Assembly (NCBI RefSeq): GCF_012489685.1
Contig: NC_080041.1
Coordinates: 28,757,780-28,821,779 of the forward strand
Source: Lotus japonicus
Taxonomy: Eukaryota > Streptophyta > Magnoliopsida > Fabales > Fabaceae
Direction: 5' to 3'
DNA length: 64,000 nt
Position 1 is the first letter of the stretch. Each line of letters starts with the position of its first letter. The position numbers were made by a program, and so were the translations under genes. Below the pieces are notes generated by a model. It did not search any database. It was not told the origin of the DNA and saw only the letters and a program-made list of their open reading frames with translations. Shown piece after piece: positions 31,792 to 41,396 of this stretch.

Positions 31792-32250
31792 CTAGAATGG
31801 AGGATCCTTCCTCATTCTTCTGCATTCTTGGCGCTGCTCCACTCTTTCCTTCTCCAGACGATCCAATGCATACTCTATGTTGCCAAGTTTGATGCTTAGA
31901 TCATCTTTTTCTAGACTATCTTCTGTCGTCTTGAGTCTCTTTTCCACAGTCTCCTTCTCTTCCAGCAGATTCAGCTCCCGCTGGCAAAGCTTCTGAATCT
32001 CTTCCACGAAGCAGAGGAACTCCTTCAGATCTTTCTCCATCTCTGGACCAAGATCTTCTTCAAGCAGTGTCTTCGTCAGCTCTTGTATGGTCTTTGTACC
32101 ATCGGGATGCCTAATATTGAGGAACATATCTTCCTCAAACGCCTTCCTTCTGAGCTCTTCTAATGCCATTCTGTATGATGCCATTTTTTTTCTGAATATT
32201 ATTCGAGGTGTGAAGCTTACCTTTCTCTCCAACGTTTTTATAGGCTTCAC
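31792..32250 (-). CDS. Antisense coiled-coil ORF in the 3' region of copia 1
   Basis: 152 codons on the minus strand. The true start is probably Met 23 (base 32184, MASYRMALEELRRKAFEEDM, context AAAAATGGC), giving 130 residues, because the first Met overlaps a TATA box. The protein has ordinary composition, with a globular start containing NIRHPDGTKTIQELT and then long charged helices with heptad-like Leu/Ile spacing. It lies between the env-like ORF and the 3' LTR, opposite to the element. Antisense ORFs are known from Tat-lineage gypsy elements such as Retand; I cannot recall a named family for this protein. No second copy exists in this window for comparison. Confidence 0.6.
   Translation of the reverse strand: MKPIKTLERKVSFTPRIIFRKKMASYRMALEELRRKAFEEDMFLNIRHPDGTKTIQELTKTLLEEDLGPEMEKDLKEFLCFVEEIQKLCQRELNLLEEKETVEKRLKTTEDSLEKDDLSIKLGNIEYALDRLEKERVEQRQECRRMRKDPPF
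32235..32242 (-). promoter_or_regulatory. TATA box upstream of the antisense ORF
   Basis: Minus strand GCCTATAAAAAC. TATAAAAA starts about 58 bases upstream of the ATG at 32184, the right distance for a start site some 30 bases downstream and a short leader. Confidence 0.55.
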
Positions 32251-32984
32251 TTTCTCTCTGAAAGTTAATGCTCTTACAGTTTCTCGAGGTTAAGTACTTG
32301 GTAACTGACCCTTCTATTTACTCACTTGACCGGTGGTAAACGTTCATCCCTTGCATTAACTCTTCTATTTATTATCGCCTCACTCTGATTCTTACATCGT
32401 CTTCATTTTCTTTCAACTTAGACCTTCTCTAAGGGGGAGTACCTTGTACTTCAAGCTAAGTTTTTCACACCCCGAGCTTTTTGCTTATGACAAAAAGGGG
32501 GAGTAAACCCAGTTTTTGATGTGTAAGATGTGTTAGTGTGACTTATTTTTCTTTTGGAGATTTTAAGAGTTCCACCTTCATGACCATAGATGTGTCACTG
32601 GGCAAATACAAGGAATACATTTCACTTCTTCTGAAGTGATTCTAAGTTGACTCTGATACCCAAGACTCTGATACCTTGTCCATGACTCTGATCACTTATG
32701 CGCTCTGATTATTCGTTTTTCATCTATGTCATAAGCTTTTCACTCTGAACTCTTATATGATTTAGCTCAGAATCTAGACTTTACTAACGTTTTCATCAAG
32801 TATTAGATTCAGGGGGAGCTAAGCTCAGAATCAAGCAGTGACTTGAATTCAGAATGAGCAAGATAAACTATTCACATCAGGATAAGTCTTATTCTATATC
32901 TCTAAACTCTGAGTGAATTCAGTTTAATGTTTAAGAATTGTTCATCAAAAATCTTAGTTTTGTCATCATCAAAAAGGGGGAGAT
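32251..32984 (+). other. Copia 1 3' non-coding region and polypurine tract
   Basis: No sense ORF. It contains repeated CTCTGA/CAGAAT motifs and three purine-rich runs: GGGGGAGTA (32438-32450 region), AAAAAGGGGGAGTAAA (32500 region) and the terminal AAAAAGGGGGAGA (32971-32983). The last primes plus-strand synthesis next to the 3' LTR. Confidence 0.8.
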
Positions 32985-34025
32985 TGTAAGATCAAGTTTT
33001 GATCTAGTAGTACAACTCTATGTTTTGATGATTACAAGTTAACCTTTTGATATGAACAATTGTGGTACTCTAACGTGTTTTTCTGAGTGTGCTATTTACA
33101 GGCTCTGACCCTGACTCAATTTCACACAAATCAGAAGCACTGTGTATAAAGGGTAACCCAAGCAACGCTTTCGCATTCACCATGTTCAGTATGAACAGTG
33201 GAAAAGCTTCAGAAGATCTGAAGCTATACAAACTCTGATGAGGACTCAGTCGCTAGAAGCTCTGAAGATCCAGAAGTTCTGACAACCAAGAAACACTGAA
33301 GGTTCAGATGTTCCGATGGTGTAGAAGACTCTGAAGATCCAGAAGCTGAATAGTGGAAACTCTGAAGTCCAGAAGCAAGAAACTCTGAAGGCCATGTTCT
33401 TCCCTCTGAGTTCAGAATCAGAAGATACAATGGTCAGAGGATCTGTGCTATCCCTCTGACTCTGATCAACCGGCTTCACAAGTTCCAATACGAAGCATTC
33501 CTCTGATCAGAAGTCTCCTAGGTTAAAAGGTCAAGTCGCTATCCAAGTACAAAAGCAAGTGTACCTTCCTGACGACCTACCTAACGTTCTCAGCCACAGC
33601 AGAAGCTGGATTTTCCAGAACTGCCCTCCAACGGTAGCATTTCCCATGCAACGCTCAACCCTAATCCTTGGAGTATATATAGAGGCTGAAGATTGAAAGA
33701 AGCGGCTAGAAGAAGAGAAGTGAATACAAGAAGCAACACACGCGCAAGATATTCAAAATATTCTAAGCTTTCTTTCATCTTGTAATTTATTTTAGTTTAC
33801 ACTCAGCTTATTCAGAAGCAAACCCTTGTAAACACCAACCTCAAACAGTTGTTTGATTTTTCCTTTAGGAGATCAAGGTTGATCGGATCCTAGAGAAGAC
33901 TAAGAGAGTGAATCTTAGTGTGAGCTAAGTCAGTGTAATTGTTAGTCACTTGTAGGTTTCAAGTGCAGTTGTAAATCTTACCTGATTAGTGGATTGCCTT
34001 CATTCTAAGAAGGAAGAAATCACCT
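32985..34025 (+). repeat. Copia 1 3' LTR, truncated
   Basis: 1041 bp matching the first 1041 bp of the 5' LTR with one visible difference (A at 33975, C at 23077). It breaks off after ATCACCT, where target LTR sequence (GTAGATTCTCC) resumes. Confidence 0.95.
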
Positions 34026-34800
34026 GTAGATTCTCCAGGGTTCTCTTCTAACACTCCTTCACAATCAACTCCTTGTTCTTCGGGAAATTCCTCAAAAGAA
34101 CCTTTAGGGTAAAAACCACAGAATTCCATCAAAACCTATCAGAAACTCAGAAATCAATACTCACTAAGGTTACATGAAGTAGCATATTCTCCGAGGTACG
34201 ATAATCTAGCGCGAAAGGACAAGTTTTCGAAAAAAGAATTTTCCTTCCTCCTCCTACGGTGCTCACGGCCACACATGGTAATTGTGTGTGTCGATTTTTC
34301 TTCGACCAAACTTGGTTCCTAGGTTATTATTAGTCGTAACTAAGGTTAATCTAAACTCGGAACAATTATCGGATCGAAAACTGTCGCAGGGGTATTTTGG
34401 TCAATATTTTAGCTCAGAATTTCAAAATTGGACAATCGAAAACAAATTGGATGGGGACGTCATCAACGACGTTTATGACGACTAATCCTACTAGCACTAA
34501 GCTAAGTCAATAGTTTTCAGCCCAAAGGACGAAACTTTGTCTAAAAATGGGTATTTGGAGAAGAATTGAAACTCGGCGGTAGTTTTTCGAGAATCGGCGT
34601 AATATTATTCTCTAAACATGCTCTTGGGCACGTAGGGAAGATGTTTAGATAGAAAGATGAAGTTATCTGGATAGTTTTGCAAAAACCTCAAAAATAAGAG
34701 TACAGAAAGACATAGTGAAAAGCTACGGAAATGACGATCAGAGGTAAGGATTAGCGACTATACCTCGATACCTTCAAGTAGCAATTGTTGGATGGACGAT
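34026..34800 (-). repeat. Reverse family-B LTR, part 2 of 3
   Basis: Continues the LTR of 19692-22086 directly after copia 1. It includes a complete minus-strand 78-bp exon-like block (34024-34101; its last two bases overlap the microhomology). It ends in ACGAT, the left target-site copy of the gag-only Tekay element. Confidence 0.85.
34796..34800. repeat. Target site duplication ACGAT, left copy
   Basis: ACGAT immediately before the LTR start at 34801; the matching copy is at 45433-45437. Confidence 0.95.
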
Positions 34801-36341
34801 TGTAAGACCCAAGTTTTTAAGCTTAGAATAAGTGGAAGAGATTTCCATTTACGATTAGGCTTGATGTATCGTGAAAGGAAACCTGAACAAGAGTTTACCA
34901 AATGAAATAAATTTATGAAGGAGAAAGTTCAGGAAAAGTCTGAGGTTCGTATTGAAGTCGATAAAAGTTATAGCACGATCGTTATACTGTTAAACCTAGG
35001 TCAGAAACCCTAGTATATAGCTAATTTTCACTTTTAGGCACGACGGAAGTTAATTCCAAAAATCTTCAGAGAAATGTTAGAACTTCTCTTTTTCCATATA
35101 TCACAATCGTTTCGAGGCGAAACTCTAGAATCTACGAACGTCCGATTCCAATCATCGGAAGTTTGCCGAAACCGAATCCCTGGTATTTCAAAACCCTAGA
35201 ATCAACCGACAATGAAGACTTTTTCTATTCAGAGCTTCAAATGAATATTCTACACGCGTACACCCATTTCTCTTGATGATTTCAATCTTTCTTCAGAAGG
35301 AAGTTTTCCATTCCGACATTCGATGCAAAAAGCAATTTATCGGGTAAAATAGTTTTACACCGACTTTGCACCGACTTTGCATTAGTTGCCAAAAATACAA
35401 GGAGACATCTTCTTAGCTTAGGAATTCCTTTGCCAAAACATATCTTAGAATTCATGAAGAATGACGCCGGAAAAATCAGATTCGCGAAACTTTCATTTCG
35501 CCGCGAATTTCCATCTTCTACATATAGCAAGAAAGGTGAGAAAAATTACAAGAACTCCTCCATTTCTCTCCCAAACCCGCGAGCTCCATTGAAGAGGAAG
35601 GAAGAAGAGTTTTTCTTCATCTCTTGCTTGATCGTTGATTAATCAGTTGCTGCTTCAAGGTTTCGAGGTATAGTCGCTAATCCTTACCTCTGATCGCTTT
35701 TTCCATAGCTTTTCTGTAGAGTTTTCTGAGCGGATAGTTTATGGGTTTTTGCAAAACTATCCTGAATCTTTCATTTCTGATTCTAAACCTCTTCTATATG
35801 TGCCCAAGATCACTTCTGCCGGATTAGATTTTCCGTTATGTCGCCGGAATTCCGCCGGAATCAATTTGAACCTAAAATACCCATTTTTGGAGTTTTTGGT
35901 GTAAAGCTTCAACCTTTAGGCTGAAAACTATCGCCTTAGCTTAGTGCTAGTAGGATTAGTTGTCATAAACGTCGTTGGTGACGTCCTTGCAAAATTTTAT
36001 TTTTGGGATTTCAGTTTTGAAAATCCTAAGTTAAAAATCATGACCAAAATACCCTTGCGACAGTTTTTGATCCGATAATTTTTCCGAGTTCAGAATACCC
36101 TTAGTTACGGCTTATGAAAGCATAGGAACCAAGTTTGATCGAAGAAAAATCGAGCCCCATAATTACCTAAAGTGGCCGAGCCCTATTAAGGGGGAGGAGG
36201 AAAATTTCCTTTTCCGAAAACTTGTCTTTCGCGCTAGATTATCGTACCTTAGAGTATAGATTACTTCGTGTAACCTTAGTAAGTATCGATAGCTTAGTTC
36301 TCGATAGATTCTGATAGTATTTCTGTGACTTTGCTTTAAAG

Positions 36342-36419
36342 GAACTTTTGAGGAATTTCCTGAGGAGCAACGCTTTGCTTGTGAACAAGTGTTAGAAGAT
36401 AATCCTGGAGAATCTGCAG
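36342..36419 (+). other. 78-bp exon-like block (5' LTR)
   Basis: Between TTGCTTTAAAG and GTGAGGG. The single open frame gives an acidic peptide beginning TFEEFPEEQRFACEQ. The identical block in the 3' LTR is at 42927-43004. Confidence 0.55.
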
Positions 36420-37043
36420 GTGAGGGCTTCTCACTGAATCTCTAGTTAATGCTTAGGGTCGATGTTTCGACATTGTTTACTGTTTATGCACTGGAATTGT
36501 GTGTGATTGGAAAATGTTTTCTGAGGCTTCGGCTGACAATGTAGATGATTCATCTACTGAATGTTTTTGAGATTGACTTACATGTTATGTGTTATGTGGG
36601 TAATCTAGGATGTGTGGTGCATGCTTTATATGCTAAGTGCTAAGTGTTTATGATGCGATTTATTGATATATGACATGTTGTTGATTGTGATGAATTGAAT
36701 ATGCTCTGTACTGGAAATCTGAGATTCTGAACGGTGAGAATAGCGGGCAGGTCATGCCGATTTTATTTTGAGAGTTTTGAGAAAGTTTGATAGGACGAAT
36801 GAGGTTCGGGCCTTGTATAGGGTTTATGGATCGAGACATTCTCTGGAGTCATTTGGGGATTCGAAGATCCCGAGAACTTATAGGAATTGCGATAAGACTA
36901 AAAAGGATATTATTTTGAAAAGAAAATTCATAAGACATTAAACAACCTCTAAATCTTTAAGTAAGGGTAATAATCTCGAAAGGAGGCTTTGGATGAAAAT
37001 CATAGTTTTGGAAAACGAGAAGTGTCGTCGGATCCAAGTGTGG

Positions 37044-37210
37044 AGTCTGTTGTTGTTGTGCTGTTGGAGCAGCGTTTGTTGTTGTGCTGTTGGAGCAGCG
37101 TTTTGTTGTCGTGCTGTTGGAGCAGCGATGTTGTTGGGCTATCCTGGGGATAAGTCCGGGGAACCGTTAGTTCCCGAGTATGTGATACTCTTGTGCTGTT
37201 AGAGCAGCGA
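37044..37210. repeat. GTGCTGTTGGAGCAGCG minisatellite
   Basis: Three adjacent copies (with TTGTTGT spacers) and a fourth after 45 bp. The 3' LTR has the same set (43630-43800). Confidence 0.88.
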
Positions 37211-37828
37211 TGTGTGTTGTGAAGTGTGTCTTTTGTCGCAGAATCGACTTTACCTTAGGGTAAGCTTTTAGAAACTTTAATTTACCTAGAACACGTGGCG
37301 ACGTGTCGAGTGAGATCGGAGACGTTGGTTGACTAATCATCTTGCATTCATGCAACATTAATGGGGTATTAACACAGGACGTACTCTGGACCTCGTCGGA
37401 TTCCAAAATGGTCATAAGACCCGGATTTCCGTGATAGAGCGTCTGTAGACGTCTCTTGTAGCAGACCGAAATGGCAGACCTACGGGTTACGGCTGATCTG
37501 ACTACCGTTGTTGTTGGAGTAAGAGGCACGCGGGCCGAAATGGCACCACCGTGGCTGGTGAAGGGCTGATCCGTTGATGTCCATCCGTTCCGGATTGCAT
37601 ATTGGTTGACTGGGTTAACCTGCATACATATCACGCAACATGCATACTGACTTAGTTGATGAGTGTGGTTGCTATTTGATAAACTTACTTGGAACATGCT
37701 AATTGTTATTATTGTCGTTATGATTTTGTGGAACATGCAACCCTAGGAATGATATCTCTAGTTATAAGCCTAAGTGGCTATCTATTACTTGTACCTATTG
37801 GGTTTATTATCTACATAGTTCTTTAGAG

Positions 37829-38359
37829 TTGACCCTCGCGTCTTCTGTGTGTGTTTTGGCGGACAACGCCTTTTGTCAGATGAATATTGCGGATTGGTAC
37901 ACCATGGTCCACCCTTCGGGGGGGATTAGGTATGAGATGATCGATCAGGACGACCCTGGGTCGTGGGTGGTTGACCCCGCGAGCCATCGAGCGACGTATT
38001 CGGGGCGCATCATGGAGGACCACGTGGACAGTGGAGGACTTCTGAGGTCAGGAGTGTTGAGGCGATGCTCTATCAGCTTCAACTTGCCACCGGGCGTTCA
38101 CTGCGGACCAGGATTCGGAGGAGCACCGCCGCCACCGTCATCTTCAGAGGAGGAGGATCCCTCAGAGGAGATTCCAGTGGGAGTGCCCTCGGCAGGGTCT
38201 AGTGCACCCTCTGTTGCGATCATTGATGATCAGGGTTCGGGCCCTAAGCCCGTGAGTCCAGCATCGGAGCGCACTGCGGTTGCGAGGGGAGGACGGATAG
38301 GGTTAGTAGACTTGGTCGTTCTGGATTCTGATTCAGACGACGATCATGCTAGCACATAG
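37829..38359 (+). CDS. Conserved LTR-encoded ORF with SUMO-interaction-like tail
   Basis: 176 codons open from a TTG; the first ATG is 37880 (residue 18), giving a 159-residue protein. The N-terminal domain includes DWYTMVHPSGGIRYEMIDQ, WVVDPASHRATYSGRIMED and SFNLPPGVHCGPG. A Pro run and an acidic Ser/Glu run follow, then VAIIDD and a basic patch. The end, DLVVLDSDSDDDHAST, fits the SUMO-interaction consensus (hydrophobic VVL core followed by acidic/Ser residues). It sits in the transcribed leader about 2.3 kb after the TATA region. Related copies: 44414-44944 (intact), 20175-20781 and 49080-49290 (broken), 10888-11295 (family A). I do not recognise the family. Confidence 0.5.
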   Translation: MTLASSVCVLADNAFCQMNIADWYTMVHPSGGIRYEMIDQDDPGSWVVDPASHRATYSGRIMEDHVDSGGLLRSGVLRRCSISFNLPPGVHCGPGFGGAPPPPSSSEEEDPSEEIPVGVPSAGSSAPSVAIIDDQGSGPKPVSPASERTAVARGGRIGLVDLVVLDSDSDDDHAST

Positions 38360-38849
38360 TTTTGAGTGTTGGTATGAGCTCCTCGAGTTAGGATTAGTGT
38401 AGGAGTAGAGTTTTAGCTCTGACAGTCTTACTTCATTTGTTACTTAGGGGACAGGGTAGATCCGCCTATAGCTTTTTGTGTGGTTTCCTTACGGGAATCA
38501 CAGAGAGTTGGTTGGACTTAGGAGGTCTTATTTTCAGGCCATTGGGTCAGCTGATTCTCAGTTTTGAGGGATGGTGTTGCGGGCCCTTCACCCTTTTCTT
38601 TTGGTTTGTATCTATTGCCTTCGGGCGTTACACTTTTCTTTCCGTCACTGGAGGTTTACTCGTGACGAGGTTACTACTACAGCGGGGGCTGTTTATATAT
38701 TGTATATTAGTTCTGGTTATTGTTATTGTTGGGTTTTATTTAATTCAGTCTTGTCTTAGTTATTATCAAAAAAAATAATTCACGTTTTTCCGCATTAAGT
38801 TTACTTTTGGTTACTAAAGTGACGCCACCGAAATCGGGGTGTTACATTG

Positions 38850-38861
38850 TGGTATCAGAGC
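38850..38861 (+). other. Primer binding site, initiator tRNA-Met type
   Basis: TGGTATCAGAGC, three bases after the 5' LTR. Confidence 0.92.
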
Positions 38862-39059
38862 ACGGTCGAGTCTTTCGGGAGTTGTTGGGGAATAAGTCTT
38901 CTGTGCTAGGTTGTGTGACTCTGCAAAGAGTGAAAATTGATTGTCTGCAAGCGATTTTTCGCTTAAAAATTGATTGAAGTTATTGCTTACTCATATTGTA
39001 TAGTTATACTAGATGCTATCTTATGATGAGTACTAACTGTTTGTCTAACTTAACAGAAC

Positions 39060-40274
39060 ATGGTGAATACTAATCAGCTAGCTGAGATGATGGCCACTAT
39101 GGCCCAAGCGGTAACAGCGCATGCCCAAGCGGTAACAGCGCAGGCAAATGATAATGCGATGAGGCGTGCTGATGGGGAGGCACGTGATCAGCATCAGCGC
39201 CAGAGGGAAGTAACTCTGGACCAAAACAAAGGCCTCAATGACTTCAGGAGGCAAAACCCACCAAAGTTCTCTGGTGGTACTGACCCAGACAAAGCGGATC
39301 TCTGGATACAGGAAATCGAGAAGATATTCGGCGTACTACAAACTGCTGAGGGTGCCAAAGTGGGCATGGCGACTTATCTGCTACTCGGGGATGCTGAGTA
39401 CTGGTGGAAGGGCACCAGAGGAATTATGGAAGACAATCACGAGGAGATTAGTTGGAACTCATTCCGGACCGCATTCTTGGAAAAGTATTTTCCAACAAGT
39501 GCTCGGGATGAGCGGGAGTCACAATTTCTGACACTCCGTCAGGGAGGTATGTCAGTACCGGAATTTGCTTCAAAGCTGGAATCTTTGGCGAAGCATTTTC
39601 AATTCTTTCATGATCATGTGAATGAGCGCTACATGTGCAAGCGCTTTGTAAATGGACTGAGGCCGGATATTGAGGACTCAGTGAGGCCACTGGGAATCAT
39701 GCGATTCCAATCATTGGTGGAGAAAGCCACTGAAGTGGAGCTGATGAAGAACCGGAGAATGAACCGGACTGGAACTGGAGGGCCGATGAGGTCGGGCTCT
39801 CAAAATTTTCAGGGCAGAGAGAAATTTCAGAGCAGAGGGCCATATCAGCGTCCTGCTGGAAGAGGATTTACTTCAGGATCTTACATACCCATGACGGGTA
39901 CTGCTGGAGGTCCCGGAGATCAGACTTTGAAGAAGGAGATGACCTGTTTCAGATGTGGGGAGCCGGGGCATTATGCTAATGCTTGTTCCGACAAGAGGCC
40001 CAAGTGCTTCAATTGTAACAAAATGGGGCACACTGCCGGTCAGTGCAGAGCACCTAAGACGGAACCAACTGTGAACACTGCTCGTGGGAAGCGTTCTGCT
40101 GCCAAAGCAAGAGTTTACACCATGGACGGTGAGAGAGCTGAGGGATTTGTCAGAGGAGAGCGCAAGAACGATGGTAACCTTCTAACCATTCTTTCTCATT
40201 TCAGTATAGTATATTCCATTACTTTCGTAGCGTGTGCAAACACACCTGACTTACTTACACTGTCTAAGCTTTGA
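39060..40274 (+). CDS. Tekay-type Gag with a dead protease start
   Basis: 404 codons starting MVNTNQLAEMMATMAQAV; an 11-codon repeat (AQAVTAQA/HAQAV) lies near the start. The gag core covers about residues 65-245 (DKADLWIQEIEKIF, FLEKYFPTSARDERESQF). Knuckles: CFRCGEPGHYANAC (from 296) and CFNCNKMGHTAGQC (from 316). The last 40 residues (NDGNLLTILSHFSIVYS...) align with the start of Tekay protease, where FDSGATHSF would be expected. The catalytic Asp position is His and the Gly is lost. Packaging function is plausible; proteolysis is not. Confidence 0.92.
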   Translation: MVNTNQLAEMMATMAQAVTAHAQAVTAQANDNAMRRADGEARDQHQRQREVTLDQNKGLNDFRRQNPPKFSGGTDPDKADLWIQEIEKIFGVLQTAEGAKVGMATYLLLGDAEYWWKGTRGIMEDNHEEISWNSFRTAFLEKYFPTSARDERESQFLTLRQGGMSVPEFASKLESLAKHFQFFHDHVNERYMCKRFVNGLRPDIEDSVRPLGIMRFQSLVEKATEVELMKNRRMNRTGTGGPMRSGSQNFQGREKFQSRGPYQRPAGRGFTSGSYIPMTGTAGGPGDQTLKKEMTCFRCGEPGHYANACSDKRPKCFNCNKMGHTAGQCRAPKTEPTVNTARGKRSAAKARVYTMDGERAEGFVRGERKNDGNLLTILSHFSIVYSITFVACANTPDLLTLSKL

Positions 40275-41396
40275 CCTTATAGTTATTACGCCTATTAATA
40301 CCTTATTTGACCGTAGCTCGTATTTTAGCTATAGAAGTACACGAGGTTTAAGATAACACGTTAAGCCCAGAAAGTAGTCTTGTACCGATGCGTTTAACCA
40401 GAAGCTTGAAGCTAAAGAAGGAATCTTAGAGAGATTTCGTATGGATAGTATACGTATGATGTCGAGAGTGTGTAGTTCCGTAGCGACATTATGGAGGATT
40501 TAATATCAAGATATTTGTGACTATTGGATGATAGGAACTCATTGACTGATCCAGTAGGTTTTTTTCTAAATTTCACCTTCGATGTATTAGGCTTGATCAA
40601 CTTAATATTGAGGGGGTGCTATTCGGAATCAGAGCTGGCTATGGACTTTGATGGAAGGATTGGTAAGATTAACTTGATTGGATCGAGGATTAGTCGAGCT
40701 GGGAGGAAAAAGTTCGCATTTAGTATTAGTTTTCTTGCGAAGGAGTTATAGATTGAAGAAATGGATATTCATTTAAGAGGTATTGAAGAATTAACGGACA
40801 TTAGAGGTCCAAACTTGGTGAAGGTTCAGGTTTTAAGTCTATGAATTGTGGTCTTAAGTTTCTAGGACTCGAAGTTGGTTAGAATTTGATAGAGAGATTA
40901 AGAAGTTTATCGACGAGATGGTAATCAAGTTACAAGAAGGAAAGTGTTAGCATTAAGATGAGTACTTGAAGTCATCATATTTGGACAAGTTGCTTAAAGT
41001 CTAAGAGTGAATGAAACTTGTTATGGATTTCGGTGATACAAGCTAGAGATTAGCGAGTGAATTTTGCTAAGTGGAATGAGAATCTTAGGGTAAAGATTGA
41101 CTTCAGAAGCTGGAGATCATATTCGAGTAAGATTTTTAGTGGTGTTATCATTGATGATTGTAGTTGAACCTCGGCAAGTTGAAAGATGATATGTCTGTTG
41201 AGACGCCGTTGGTCAACATTGGGACTAGAAGAGTGAAACAATCGAAGGGAAAGCAGAGTGCTTTAGTAAGAGTTATTTGGAACAAAGACACAGACGATGC
41301 CATATGGGAGTTAGAGGAAAAGATCAAGAACAATAGTCAGAGCTTTTACTGAACCCTAAGTTTCGAGGACGAAACTTTCTTTTTGGAGGGTAGTAA
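40275..41396 (+). other. Non-coding internal region with chromodomain relic and polypurine tract
   Basis: No pol. Homologous to 12895-13685 in its left part. At 41164-41352 a short frame matches the Tekay integrase C-terminus (DMSVETPLVNIGTRRVKQSK, AIWELEEKIK), equivalent to 7570-7738. A GGAGGG tract (41385-41390) precedes the 3' LTR. Confidence 0.8.

Larger units (their letters stand above)
22087..34025 (+). mobile_element. Copia 1: nearly intact SIRE-like Ty1/copia element
   Basis: 5' LTR, primer site, gag, pol, env-position ORF, antisense ORF, polypurine tract and truncated 3' LTR, about 11.9 kb. All major ORFs are open. The LTRs differ at one visible base over the shared 1040 bp. The last 183 bp of the 3' LTR and the second target-site copy were lost by a deletion at a TCACCT microhomology. 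It sits inside the reverse family-B LTR. Confidence 0.93.
34801..38846 (+). repeat. 5' LTR (family B) of the gag-only element
   Basis: 4046 bp, starting TGTAAGACCCAAG and ending GGGGTGTTACA. It contains a weak TATA region (about 35520), the 78-bp exon-like block (36342-36419), a GTGCTGTTGGAGCAGCG minisatellite (37044-37210) and a 176-codon ORF (37829-38359). Other parts show no coding sequence. Confidence 0.95.

Noticed and set aside
37167..37736. 189-codon minus-strand open frame in the LTR, with a matching frame at 43752-44321 and pieces in other LTR copies
   Set aside because: It repeats only because the LTRs are copies of each other. It reads through minisatellite and non-coding LTR, has odd composition and lacks support from the diverged family-A LTRs.
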